From: Palsa-504 sp963756575
GTDB taxonomy: Bacteria; Actinomycetota; Actinomycetes; Streptosporangiales; Streptosporangiaceae
Direction: 5' to 3'
Assembly (NCBI GenBank): GCA_963756575.1
Contig: CAVWOM010000008.1
Location: forward strand, 744,001 to 808,000
Length of the DNA stretch: 64,000 nucleotides
Shown here piece by piece: positions 1-10,697 of the stretch (within the stretch, counting starts at the first letter, position 1; each line of letters starts with the position of its first letter). The position numbers were made by a program, and so were the translations under genes. The notes under the pieces are model-generated. The model was not told the origin of the DNA. It saw only the letters and a list, made by a program, of their open reading frames with translations, and made no database searches.

Positions 1-3000
1 GCTTCTGGCGCGATCTCACGGATAACGTCAATCAGCTCGCCGCCAACCTGACAACGCAGGTGCGCGCAATCGCCGAGGTTGCGACGGCCGTAACGAAGGG
101 CGACTTGACGCGCTCAATTACCGTCCAGGCCGAAGGCGAGGTGGCAGCGCTCAAGGAAAACATCAACGAGATGATCGGAAATCTCGCCGAAACAACGCGC
201 AAGAACACCGATCAGGACTGGTTGAAGACAAACATTGCGAAGTTCACCCGCATGGTGCAGGGCCAGCGCGACCTGCTGACGGTAGCGGAGCTGCTGCTTT
301 CTGAGCTGACGCCGCTTGTAAGCGCGCAGCGCAGCACGCTTCTACATCGCCGAAGAAGTGAACGGCGAGCCCTTACTCAAGTTCATGGCCGGCTACGCCT
401 ACGATGGTCGCGACAGTGTTCCGACTCAGTTCAAGTTCGGTCAAGGACTGGTCGGCCAGTGCGCGCGCGAAAAGCAGCGCATCCTCGTCCGCGATGTGCC
501 GCAGGATTACATCAAGATCAGCTTCCAGCCTTGGTTCGTCTACTCCGCTGACGGTGGTCGTTCTGCCCGTGCTGTTCCAGCGCGAAGTCAAGGCGGTAGT
601 CGAGCTGGCGTCGTTCCAGAATCTTTCCGACGTCAATCTTGCGTTTCTCGATCAATTGACCGAAACGATGGGCATCGTGCTGAATACGATTGCCGCGACC
701 ATGCGGACGGAACAGTTGCTTGCAGCAAAGCCAGGCGCTTGCCGAGGAGCTGCAGAAAACCAACGCTCAGCTACAGGAGAAAGCGCAGCTCCTGGCCGAT
801 CAGAACACCGAAGTCGAGGCGAAGAACCGCGAGATCGAACAAGCGAAACAGGCTCTCGAAGAGAAGGCGGAGCAACTCGCCCTAACGTCAAAGTACAAGA
901 GCGAGTTCCTGGCCAACATGTCGCATGAGCTTCGCACACCGTTGAACAATCTGTTGATTTTGGCGCGTGTTCTTGCCGACAACACCGAAGGGAACCTGAA
1001 CCGAAAACAGGTCAAGTTCGCCGAAACTATTCATTCGTCCGGAACCGATTTGCTGGCGCTTGATCAATGACATTCTGGACCTCTCCAAGATCGAATCCGG
1101 AAAGATGGATGTGGAAGTCGGCAATATTCGCTTCACCGAACTGCAGGACTACTGCACGCGCACTTTCCGGCATGTTGCCGACGGTAAGGGGCTAGACTTC
1201 AGTGTCGATGTGGAATCGCAGCTCGCCGCGGATGCGATTCGCACCGATGCCAAGCGGCTGCAGCAAGTGCTTAAGAACCTGCTTTCGAATGCACTGAAGT
1301 TTACCGAGCATGGCTCCGTGCGGTTGCGGTCTGGAGCGTGTCAGCGCCGGCTGGAGCAGCACTCACCCGGTATTGAACAGAGCAAAGAGCGTGATAGCGT
1401 TTTCGGTCACCGATACCGGGATCGGAATCGCGCCGGAGAAGCAGCGGATTATCTTCGAAGCGTTCCAGCAAGCTGACGGAACAACCAGCCGCAAGTACGG
1501 CGGCACCGGTTTGGGCCTTTCGATCAGCCGCGAATTGGCCCGTCTGCTGGGCGGCGAAATCCGGCTGCAGAGCAACCTGGGCCGCGGAAGCACGTTCACT
1601 CTATACCTGCCGCAGGCCTATCTCTCTCCCGCGCCCAAGGTGGATGCGGTGGATACGGCGCGCTATACGCAAAGCCGCCAGAAATCATCCGACCTCGCAA
1701 GTGGATCTGATTCTTCCGCCGCCGAACTCGGTCGCGGTTGAGGATCTCGAAATCGATGACGACCGGAACATCATCGCGCACGGCGATCGCGTCCTGCTGA
1801 TCGTCGAAGACGATCCTACATTCGCGCGCATTCATGCTGGATCTTGCGCATGATCGAGGCCTGAAGGCGCTTGTCGCCTTGCGCGGCAGTACGGCTATCT
1901 CTCTGGCGCAGGGAGTTCCAGCCGGGCGCCATCACGCTGGACGTGCGGTTGCCGGATATGAGCGGCTGGACCCTGCTCGACCGATTGAAACACGATCCGG
2001 CGACCGCGCACATTCCGGTTCACGTGCTCTCCGGGCACGAAGAAAACAGGCGCGGCTTTGCACTTGGGCGCGATGAGCTGCCTCCCAAAAGCCTCGGGGA
2101 AAGAGCATCGCTTGAGGAGGCATTCGAGATCATTCAGCACTCGATGGAGCCGCGCAAGAGACGTTTGCTGCTGATTGCCGAGAACGATGTGCGCCGCGAG
2201 GACATTCACAATTTAATTGCGGGTGAAGACCTGGAGATTTTAGATGTCCCGGATATCGGAGCGGCGATGGAGGTAATCGAGCAGGAGCACATCGATGCAA
2301 TCGTACTGGATTGGGTCTTGCCGGACGGCACGGGTATTGAGTTCATCGAAAGCGTGCAGAGCAAACTCACGCCTTATATACCGCCAATCGTTGTTTCCGG
2401 CGCCCGGAAGCTGTCCGACGAGCAGATCGCCGAAATTCATAACTGTTCGCGAGCAAGCGCTGTCCGGTATGCGCCGACAATTGAGCGGCTCCTGGATGAG
2501 ACAGCGTGGCTGCTGCACCGCGATGAGCGCAAACTTTCTGAACGGCAGAAGCAGGTTCTTGCCGAAGTTCGCGAAACAGATCTCGACCTGGCGGGCAGAA
2601 AGGTGCTGGTTATCGACGACGATGTGCGGAACATATTCGCGCTGACTAGCGTTCTGGAGCAGCACAAGCTAAAAGTTCTGCATGCCGAAAACGGCCGAAC
2701 GGGGATCGAGCTGTTGAAGAGCACGAAAGATATCGACATCGTGCTTCTCGACATCATGATGCCGGAGATGGATGGATATGAGACCACTCGCGCTATCCGG
2801 CAGATTGCGGAATTCAAGAGCCTCCCGATTATTGCGCTCACGGCCAAGGCGATGAAGGGCGACCGCGAGAAATGCTTACAGGCCGGCGCTTCAGACTATG
2901 TCGCCAAACCTGTCGATCTGGATCATCTGTTCTCGGTCATGCGCGTGTGGATGACGCGTGACTCCGATAGCCGCTTCGAGCACGGCGCGCTGGCGATTCC

Positions 3001-4308
3001 GAACTGGCTTTCCGACCGGGATCTGGTGGTGGATGACGACCGCAACGCCATTGCAGCCAGGAGACCGCGTGCTTCTGATCGTGGAAGACGACATCACATT
3101 CGCGCGCATCATGGTTGATCTCGCACACAAACATGGACTGAAGGCGCTGATCGCCTTGCGTGGCATCACAGCAATTAACATGGCGCGGGAATTCCGGCCG
3201 GCTGCCGTTTCTCTGGATGTGCGGCTACCGGACATGAGCGGCTGGACGGTGCTGGATTATCTGAAGCACGATCCGGCGACTCGGCACATCCCCGTTGCAC
3301 GTGGTTTCAGGACAGGAGGAGAACCGAAGGGGTTATCTTCTCGGCGCAATAAATTGCGTTCAAAGGAAGCGGGCACGGAGACGCTGTAGCAGACTTATTC
3401 AAAGCCATCGAGCAATCGATCAGAACAGCGCCCGAAGAACGTGCTGATTGTGACGCGAGGCGGAACCGTTGCGGCACGAGAGTGGAATCGTTTATCGGCG
3501 GTCCCTGATCTTGAGTTTGTCCACGCATCGTCGGCTTCGGAAGCCATGCCGATGCTGAGTGGCGAAGCAGTTTCGATGCCGTCGTGCTCGACTGGGTGTT
3601 ATCGGATCGCTTCGGAGTGGAATTCATCGAGGAAGTGCAGACGAGGCTCTGCGCCTCGGGTTCCTCCGTTTTTCGTTTTCGGCACACGCAAACTGAATTC
3701 GGTACAAGCCGCGGAACTGAACCGGCTTGGCGCGCACAAGTGCTGTGCGATATGCGCCATCGCTCGAACGGCTGTTGGAAGAATCCAGTGCTGCTGCTGA
3801 ACCGGCGCGAAGATGCCCTATCAGAAGCTCAGCGAACAAGTGCTGTCCGTCGTCGACAGAAGGACCCCATGCTTGCCGGGCGCAAAGTGCTGGTGATCGA
3901 TGACGATCTGCGCAACATTTTCGCGCTGACAAGCGTGCTGGAGCAGAAAGATCATCGAAGTCTTTCACGCTGAAAACGGGCGGAGCGGACTGGAGGTGCT
4001 GCAAGCGAATCCGGAAATCGACATCGTGCTGATGGACATCATGATGCCTGGGATGGACGGCTATGAAACCACAAGGGCGATCCGCAGAGTGCGCGATTTC
4101 GAAACCCTGCCGATAATCGCCCTGACAGCTAAGGCGATGAAAGGCGACCGCGAGAAATGTTTGCAGGCGGGCGCTTCAGATTACGTCACTAAGCCCGTGG
4201 ATTTGGATCATCTGTTCTCGACCATGCGAGTTTGGCTCGCCAAAGTTCTCGAGCAGACTCAGTCGATGCATCGAGACGTGCGAAGAAGCCGGGCGCGATA
4301 CAGAATGA
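1..4308 (+). CDS. Giant hybrid sensor histidine kinase with six receiver domains (5' end outside window, frameshifted)
   Basis: The segment reads through a HAMP domain (about 1-200), a GAF domain (235-690), a coiled coil (720-890), HisKA with H-box SHELRTPLNN (near 920-955), HATPase_c (N box NLLSNALKF near 1285, DTGIGI near 1415, GGTGLGLSIS near 1500), then six receivers. The receivers form two tandem copies of a REC-REC-REC module, about 1785-2960 and 3060-4240. Receivers 1, 3, 4 and 6 show acidic pockets such as VEDD or IDDD and a phospho-acceptor Asp; the middle receiver of each triplet has a poor acidic pocket. Reading needs about 15 frame changes (for example near 338, 522, 722, 1057, 1335, 1685, 1832, 1912, 3062, 3306, 3955), nearly all explained by one extra base. 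The stop is taken as the TGA at 4306-4308, overlapping the next ATG; without that frame the protein would fuse to the next kinase. Stress or osmosensing roles are known for HAMP-repeat kinases; the signal here is unknown. Confidence 0.85.
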
Positions 4309-5892
4309 CCGCTGGCGCTAATGACGACGCCGTCTACCCGAACGCCCCGGGCGACAGAACGCAGGAGCGCACGAAGCTTCTGCTGGTGGACGACGACCGG
4401 GACAACTTGCTTGCGCTGCAGGCCGTCCTGGAGCCGCTCGGGCAAGAGCTGATGCTTGCCTCATCCGGTATTGGAGGCCTTGCGCCTTGTGCCTGGACCA
4501 CGATTTCGCCGCCATGCTTTTGGACGTCCGCATGCCGGAAATGGACGGGTTCGAAACCGCCGAATTGATTCGCGCGCGTAAACGCTCCAGCCATACGCCG
4601 ATTCTGTTTCTGACCGGCATATCGAAGTGACGAACAGCTGTTTCGCGGATACGATTTGGGCGCGGTCGATTTCCTGTTTAAGCCCATCGTTCCCGGAGAT
4701 TCTGCAGAGCAAGGTGGCTGTATTTGTAGAGCTTTCGCGGAAAGAGCAATTGCTTCGACGTAAGACGGAGTCGCTCGAAAGAACAGAACAGAAGTTTCGT
4801 GCGGTTTTGGAAGCAGCGCCGGATGCGATGGTGATCACAGACGGAAACGGGATCATCCAATTGGCAAACTCGCGGACTGATTCATTATTCGGGTACCATC
4901 GAGAGCAATTGCTTCGGCGCCCACATCAGTTCGCTCATTCCTGAGTGGAGATCGCCCGCTGATTGCAGAAACGTGCGTCTCAACCGGGCTCTCCCGTAAC
5001 CGAGACGCGCTTAACGGGAATCCGACGTGATGGTTCAAGGTTTCCGGTGCAGATCACAAGCAGCCCGTTTGAAGCGGACGGAGCGTTGCATCACCACTGC
5101 CGTTCGAGACGCTACAGAACAGGTTCACGCCGAAGACCGAATCCTCCGCATCAACGCGGAACTGGAAAAACGCGTAGCTGAGCGTACCGCGGAGCTCATG
5201 CCGCTCGAACGATGCTCTTCGGCAGTTCGCATGGGCCGCCAGCCACGATTTGCAGGAGCCAACGCGAATGGTTCTGGCATACTCGCAATGGCTCGGAACG
5301 GTCGGCAGCGGCAAAACTGACCGATGACGAACAAATGATGCTCGCCTGCGTGCAGGAAAACGGCAGACGCTTGGAAGGCTTGCTGGAAGCTCTGCGGCAA
5401 TACATTTACATCAGCGAGTCGGATGACGAGCAGTTCACAATGCTCGATTGCAACGCTGTTTTGGAAACAGCTTCGGCGCACCTAGCTGGGATAATCGCCG
5501 AATCTAAAGCTTCCATCATCTGCGAATCTCTGCCAAGAATCCGATCAATTGAGATTCTGCTGCTCCAGCTCTTTCAGAACTTGATCGGCAATGCCATTAA
5601 ATACAGGGCGGACGATCGGACGCCCGAAATAACGATTGCGAGCCGGTGCGAAGAAGATGGAAGTTGGGTCTTCTCGGTGAGAGACAACGGAATCGGCATC
5701 GACCCCCAGCATGCCGAGTACATCTTCAACGTCTTTAAACGGCTACATGGACGCCGGTATTCCGGTACCGGAATCGGGCTTGCCATTTGCAAAGCTGCGG
5801 TACAGCGGCTTGGTGGTCGAATCTGGGTTGAATCAATCGTGGAACAAGGATCCACGTTCTTCTTCAGCCTTCCGCAAAACGCAAATAAATGA
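4305..5892 (+). CDS. REC-PAS-HisKA-HATPase hybrid sensor kinase (frameshifted)
   Basis: Start ATG 4305 forms ATGA with a possible upstream stop. Order: receiver (LLLVDDDRDN near 4380, LLDVRMPEMDG near 4515-4545), a short coiled coil with SRKEQLLRRKTESLERTEQK, a PAS domain (FRAVLEAAPDAMVITD near 4795), a second coiled coil, a bacteriophytochrome-type H-box WAASHDLQEP (near 5232-5262), and HATPase_c (NLIGNAIKY near 5578, DNGIGI near 5690, GTGIGLAICKAA near 5766). The kinase and ATPase parts resemble those that phosphorylate Rcp1-like single receivers, and exactly such a receiver follows through an ATGA overlap. At least five frame changes (near 4475, 4625, 4915, 5080-5090, 5200, 5320) interrupt it; motifs on both sides are intact. 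Cytoplasmic; no transmembrane segment is visible. Confidence 0.83.
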
Positions 5893-6341
5893 ATCAAGTT
5901 CTGCACAATATTCTTTTAATTGAGGATAATCCGGGAGATGTCTGGCTCATCGAGGAGTCGTTGCGCACCCAAGGGATTCGCTACAACATGAGGCGATGTG
6001 AGACAGTAGACGACGCCTTGCAAGTTGTGACGAGCTATCGTGCGTCGGATCCGGATGTTCCGGATTTGATCCTGCTGGACTATAACTTGCCGGGTGGCGA
6101 GTCACTTGCTGTTATTGAAGCAGCAGTGAAGAATCCAGCGTTGGCCGGCGCCCGGAAAGCTGTGGTCACGTCGTCGGTTTCACCTCGCGACAGGCGGAAT
6201 GCTCTGCAAACCGGGGCAGAATGCTTTATTTACAAACCTGCTGATCTGGATTCATTTTTGACGGACATCGGTCAAGCGATCCAACGCCTTCTTTCCGGCC
6301 CACCCCCGGAGAATGCTGCGTCTGGCGAAGACGTTGCTTAG
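5889..6341 (+). CDS. Rcp1-like single-domain response regulator
   Basis: 150 residues, an intact receiver without output domain: acidic pair in LLIEDNPGDVWLIEE, phospho-acceptor Asp in LILLDYNLPGG, the switch Thr/Ser in VVTSSVSP and the conserved Lys in FIYKPADL. The Asn-Pro-Gly-Asp stretch after the acidic pair is typical of the Rcp1 group, which is phosphorylated by phytochrome-like kinases. ATG 5889 overlaps the TGA of the upstream kinase (ATGA), so the two are translated together and are probably cognate partners. The C-terminal tail (about 20 residues, Pro/Glu rich) is disordered in appearance. Confidence 0.92.
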   Translation: MNQVLHNILLIEDNPGDVWLIEESLRTQGIRYNMRRCETVDDALQVVTSYRASDPDVPDLILLDYNLPGGESLAVIEAAVKNPALAGARKAVVTSSVSPRDRRNALQTGAECFIYKPADLDSFLTDIGQAIQRLLSGPPPENAASGEDVA

Positions 6342-6377
6342 GAATCCGCTCAGGCTATTCCGTTCTGCGATCCTTCT

Positions 6378-7073
6378 TCAAAGGCGGGCACTCCCGTTCG
6401 CCGACGGTAAAACCTTCCAGGCGATTGCTCCCATCCGATAAAAAAATTGCCGTGTAATCTCTACGTGTGCAGCGCCACTCCGGTGCAGCATCTGCTGCAT
6501 TTCCGCGGTCGTGTAAGCCTGGCGGACGGATGCGGGAGCGTCATTGCGCGTAAGCCGGCTGCGATAGATAAGGCGGCCCCCGTAGGCTGTTGCGAGGTTT
6601 GCGGGGTGGCGTATCAGGTCGTTAATTAAAACCGCTAACCGGGAGCAGCGCAGCCCCTCTTTCACAAACATCTCAACCTCGTCTGGGGCGAGATGATGAA
6701 CGAACAAACTACAACTGACTAAGTCGAAGCTGGCATCGCGAAAAGGGAGAATCAAGGCGTCGCCGACCACCTTGGGGTCTCCGTCGCCCATATGACTGGC
6801 TCGCCGGTCTAACAGCATCGATCGCAGGTGAATGCCGCAGGGTTGAAGAGAGGCGCGAACCGATTGCGGCAGATCTCCTGTGCCTGCGGCTACCTCGAGC
6901 GAAGAGAAGTCGGATTTCCCGCTCACCTTAGCGACCAGTTCGACCATCCGCTTCGTAGTCGCCACCCCTCCGAAATAGCGGTTTAAGAAGCGTAAATCTG
7001 CTAAAGACCGCGTCACTTCAATAGGCGTGCCCGCATCATCGTCTAGCAGTTCGCGGCTGGGAAGTCTCTTCAT
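6378..7073 (-). CDS. SAM-dependent methyltransferase (UbiE/class I type)
   Basis: 231 residues. Motif I is LEVAAGTGDLP and motif II/III lies in GDALILPFRDASFDLVSCS, the usual arrangement of Methyltransf_11/25 enzymes. The substrate cannot be read from sequence. Proteins of this form often act on small polyketide or quinone-like substrates, but no polyketide synthase is visible here. The gene starts 15 bases after the DUF72 gene on the same strand, so the two probably share a transcript. Confidence 0.8.
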   Translation of the reverse strand: MKRLPSRELLDDDAGTPIEVTRSLADLRFLNRYFGGVATTKRMVELVAKVSGKSDFSSLEVAAGTGDLPQSVRASLQPCGIHLRSMLLDRRASHMGDGDPKVVGDALILPFRDASFDLVSCSLFVHHLAPDEVEMFVKEGLRCSRLAVLINDLIRHPANLATAYGGRLIYRSRLTRNDAPASVRQAYTTAEMQQMLHRSGAAHVEITRQFFYRMGAIAWKVLPSANGSARL

Positions 7074-7088
7074 AACGCATGCCCCCAG

Positions 7089-7805
7089 CTATAGCAGCTC
7101 TTTCAATCGAAGAGCATCCCGAGGAGCATAACCGGAATCGTCGTTATCGAAGTAGACATATACCGCGGCGAGCTTCTCGCGCCACTTGCGTATCTTCTGT
7201 GCCCATTCTTCGAGCGAAGCGTCGCTATAACTGCCCTGGTACTTGCCTCCCGGGCCGTGCAAACGAATGTACGAGAAATCGGCAGTCACTTGAAATGGCG
7301 CGACGTAGCCCGCCAAATCAAATATGCAATACCCCGCGTTGTGTTTCGCAAGCAAGTCGTATGTCTGTGCGGTATTCCAAGTATCGTTTCGAAATTCGAA
7401 AGCACAGCGCCGCCGAGGAAGAAGATCGAGAAATGCTCCTAACCGGTCTAAATCGAGCGTCCAATTTGGAGGCAGTTGAAAGAGGATAGGCCCAAGTTTG
7501 GGATCAAGCACAGTAACCACATCGAGGAAGCGGCGAAGACCCTCCTCAGCGTTGTTGAGCTTTTTCATATGCGTGAGGAAGCGGCTACCCTTCACGGCGA
7601 AATGGAACCCGGGCGGCGTGGAATCCCGCCAGCTCAACAGGCTGCTTTCGGCCGGCAGTTTATAAAACGTATTATTCAGCTCCACAGTGTCGAAATGTTG
7701 AATGTAGTGGGCCAGCATGCGGGAACCAGGAAGCCGTGGAGGATAAAAATTCCCCACCCAATGCTTGTAGTGAAAGCCCGATGTTCCAATCCAAATCTCG
7801 CCCAC
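7089..7805 (-). CDS. DUF72 family protein (YecE-like)
   Basis: The body begins with IWIGTSGFHYKHWVGNFYP and continues with AHYIQHFDTVELNNTFY, FAVKGSRFLTH, FQLPPNW and FEFRNDTW, the standard series of conserved blocks of DUF72, a TIM-barrel family of unknown biochemical role. I take GTG 7805 as start because it lies directly before the conserved block; an ATG at 7892 is possible and would add 29 residues. The promoter must lie between this gene and the divergent pgi (7916). Length of about 238 residues matches the family. Confidence 0.82.
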   Translation of the reverse strand: MGEIWIGTSGFHYKHWVGNFYPPRLPGSRMLAHYIQHFDTVELNNTFYKLPAESSLLSWRDSTPPGFHFAVKGSRFLTHMKKLNNAEEGLRRFLDVVTVLDPKLGPILFQLPPNWTLDLDRLGAFLDLLPRRRCAFEFRNDTWNTAQTYDLLAKHNAGYCIFDLAGYVAPFQVTADFSYIRLHGPGGKYQGSYSDASLEEWAQKIRKWREKLAAVYVYFDNDDSGYAPRDALRLKELL

Positions 7806-7915
7806 ATTCTGATTGTCGGCCCGACCCGCTACGGAACGTAATCTGCCTCTGCTGCAGCCCAGAGTCCGGAACTTCCAAAGTCGCTCCCTCATAATCAAGC
7901 AGAGGGAGCAAGAAT

Positions 7916-9574
7916 ATGAACCCAGCAGTAGAACCACTGACCAATCGCCCGCTCACCGAGCGCCCTGCATGGAAAAACCTCGAAGTTCATTTTCGCGAGA
8001 TGCACGAACTCCATCTCCGTCAGCTATTCGCTACTGACCCGGAGCGTGGCAAGCGTATGACACTCGAAGCCGAGGGCATTTACCTCGACTACTCCAAAAA
8101 CCGCATCACAGACCAGACTCTCAAGCTCCTGTTCCAGCTCGCCGACGAATCCGGCCTGAGAGAGCGGATCGATGCGATGTTCCGAGGTGACAAGATTAAT
8201 ACGACCGAAAACCGGGCAGTGCTGCATGTTGCCTTGCGCGCGCCGCGTGGGACATCAATCCTTGTCGATGGCCATAACGTCGTACCGGATGTGCACGCCG
8301 TCCTCGACAAAATGGCCGAGTTCTCCAATCGCATTCGAAACGGGGCCTGGAAAGGCTACACGGGTAAACGAATTCGCAACATCATCAACATCGGCATTGG
8401 CGGCTCGGACCTAGGGCCCGTTATGGCTTATGAAGCGCTAAAACATTACAGCGACCGCTCGATGACCTTTCGGTTCGTTTCGAATATTGACGGGACCGAC
8501 TTCGCGGAAGCGGTCCACGATCTCGATCCCTCCGAGACACTCTTCATCATCTCTTCAAAAACCTTCACTACTCTCGAGACGATGACGAACGCTCACACCG
8601 CTCGCGACTGGTCACTCAATGGCCTGGGCGGTGACGAAAAATCGGTCGCCAAGCATTTTGTTGCCGTCTCGACGAATACCGCGGAAGTATCAAAATTCGG
8701 TATCGACACGGCCAATATGTTCGGCTTTTGGGATTGGGTCGGAGGCCGGTACTCGATGGATTCCGCGATTGGCCTCTCGACCATGCTTGCGATCGGCCCC
8801 GAGGACTTCAGGGCCATGCTCGGTGGCTTTCATAAAATGGACGAGCACTTCCGCAAGGAACCGTTCGAACAAAACCTACCCGTACTCATGGGACTCCTGA
8901 CGGTCTGGTACAGCAATTTCTTTGGCGCTGAAACGGTAGCGGTCTTGCCCTATGAGCAATATTTGAAGCGGTTTCCCGCCTATCTCCAGCAACTAACGAT
9001 GGAGAGCAATGGTAAACATGTTACGCTGAACGGCGCCAAGGTCGGCTATCAGACCGGTCCCATTTACTGGGGCGAGCCGGGAACCAACGGCCAGCACTCT
9101 TTCTATCAACTCATCCATCAGGGAACGAGGCTCATCCCTTGCGACTTCATTGCGTTCGGCCAAGCACTCAACCCGTTGGGGCCGCATCATGACATGCTGC
9201 TTGCGAACGTCTTTGCACAGGCCGAGGCGCTGGCGTTCGGTAAAACGAGCGATCAGGTCAAAGCTGAAGGCACGCCCGAATGGCTTGTCCCGCATCGCGT
9301 TTTCGAAGGCAACCGCCCGTCAAACACGATTCTTGCAGAACGCCTCACACCCGAGATGCTGGGCAAGCTCGTCGCCCTTTACGAGCATTCTGTCTTTACC
9401 CAGGGCACGATCTGGGGTATTGATTCATTCGATCAATGGGGAGTGGAATTGGGCAAAGTGCTGGCACAACGCATTATCCCGGAACTCGAGAGTCCGCAAG
9501 ATCCTAAACTCGAGCACGACGGCTCGACCAATAACTCGATTCGCCGCTATCGGAAGTACAAGCAGACCGCCTAA
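7916..9574 (+). CDS. pgi: Glucose-6-phosphate isomerase
   Basis: 552 residues, full length. Interconverts glucose-6-phosphate and fructose-6-phosphate in the cytoplasm. Visible motifs: NIGIGGSDLGPVMAYEAL (sugar-phosphate site), ISSKTFTTLETMTNA (phosphate-binding Ser/Thr loop), FGFWDWVGGRYSMDSAIG (signature 1), QLTMESNGKHV and GEPGTNGQHSFYQLIHQG (catalytic Glu/His region). ATG 7916 follows a GAGGGAG ribosome-binding site. It is the first gene of a co-directional run pgi-gnd-glpK-glpD. The reading frame is intact, unlike the next three genes. Confidence 0.97.
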   Translation: MNPAVEPLTNRPLTERPAWKNLEVHFREMHELHLRQLFATDPERGKRMTLEAEGIYLDYSKNRITDQTLKLLFQLADESGLRERIDAMFRGDKINTTENRAVLHVALRAPRGTSILVDGHNVVPDVHAVLDKMAEFSNRIRNGAWKGYTGKRIRNIINIGIGGSDLGPVMAYEALKHYSDRSMTFRFVSNIDGTDFAEAVHDLDPSETLFIISSKTFTTLETMTNAHTARDWSLNGLGGDEKSVAKHFVAVSTNTAEVSKFGIDTANMFGFWDWVGGRYSMDSAIGLSTMLAIGPEDFRAMLGGFHKMDEHFRKEPFEQNLPVLMGLLTVWYSNFFGAETVAVLPYEQYLKRFPAYLQQLTMESNGKHVTLNGAKVGYQTGPIYWGEPGTNGQHSFYQLIHQGTRLIPCDFIAFGQALNPLGPHHDMLLANVFAQAEALAFGKTSDQVKAEGTPEWLVPHRVFEGNRPSNTILAERLTPEMLGKLVALYEHSVFTQGTIWGIDSFDQWGVELGKVLAQRIIPELESPQDPKLEHDGSTNNSIRRYRKYKQTA

Positions 9575-9637
9575 TCAGGCGTAGGCCGAAGGCCTCTCTG
9601 CAAGTAAAGCTCTAACATCTATCAAAGGAGTCAATTC

Positions 9638-10663
9638 ATGCAACTTGGAATGATTGGTCTTGGAAGAATGGGCGCCAACATGGTGCGGCGCCTTCTCAAG
9701 GGAGGCCACCGTGCGTCGTATTCGATATGTCGCCAAAAGCGGTAGACGCGCTAGTTCAGGAGAGCGCGATCGGGTCGGCCGATCTTCCCGATTTCATAAA
9801 GAAGCTGGAGAAGCCTCGCGCGATCTGGTTGATGGTTCCCGCAGCAGTGGTGGATAACACCATAGCCGAGCTCGTGCCCCATCTCGAGCCCGGGGACACT
9901 CTGATAGACGGCGGCAACTCGTATTACGTCGACGATATCCGGCGGGCAAAGGAACTCGCCTCGAAAGGGAATTCACTACGTAGATGTCGGAACAAGCGGA
10001 GGCGTGTGGGGTTTGGAACGAGGCTACTGCATGATGATCGGTGGCGAGGTAGAGGTTGTTAAACGTCTCGATCCCATCTTCGACAGGCTTGCGCCCGGGT
10101 CGGGAGACATTCCGCGCACACCGGGACGTGAAAAGATTGAAGGCACCGCCGAACTGGGCTATTTGCATTGCGGTCCCAATGGCGCCGGGCATTTCGTCAA
10201 GATGGTCCACAATGGCATCGAGTACGGTTTAATGGCGGCCTATGCAGAAGGCCTCGGCGTTCTTCGCGATGCCAACATCGGCAAACAAACGCATACGATA
10301 GATGCCGAAACCACGCCGCTGCGCCGCCCCGAGCACTATCAATATGATTTCAATCTCCGCGATGTGGCCGAGGTGTGGCGCCGCGGAAGTGTCATCGCTT
10401 CGTGGTTGCTCGATTTGACTGCCGCAGCGCTCGCTGAAGACCCAGCTCTGGCGAAGTTCACCGGGCACGTTTCGGATTCGGGTGAGGGCCGTTGGACAAT
10501 CAAAGCTGCCATCGACGAAGCTGTGCCCGTGCCGGTCCTCTCCACCGCGCTCTATCAGCGTTTCAGTTCACGCGGTGAGGCTGATTATCAGGACAAGCTG
10601 TTATCCGCCATGCGTTATCAGTTCGGCGGACACCTCGAAAAGGTGCTTTCTTCGACCGTATAA
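9638..10663 (+). CDS. gnd: 6-phosphogluconate dehydrogenase, decarboxylating, short type (two frameshifts)
   Basis: Start ATG 9638 behind AAAGGAG (9624-9630). N-terminal NAD(P) site GMIGLGRMGANMVRRLLKGG, then DGGNSYYVDDIRRA, GTSGGVWGLERGYCMMIGG and the catalytic segment GAGHFVKMVHNGIEYGLM. At about 340 residues it belongs to the short GndA/YqeC group, whose members often prefer NAD. One base appears lost near 9711 (VVFDMSPKAV reads in a shifted frame) and one gained near 9968 (GIHYVDVG shifted). The catalytic residues are all present, so the breaks look like sequence errors. Its product would be ribulose-5-phosphate and CO2. Confidence 0.9.
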
Positions 10664-10697
10664 AAGTGCTCTCTCCCGGCATGCGAGGAATCGACGC

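Noticed and set aside
1..5892. Programmed ribosomal frameshifting as the reason for the broken kinase frames
   Set aside because: There are about 20 shifts without slippery-site motifs, and core enzymes elsewhere show the same pattern; sequence error explains it better.
9581..9596. AGGCC-GAA-GGCCT inverted repeat after pgi as a terminator
   Set aside because: The stem is 5 bases, there is no T-run, and gnd follows closely in the same direction.
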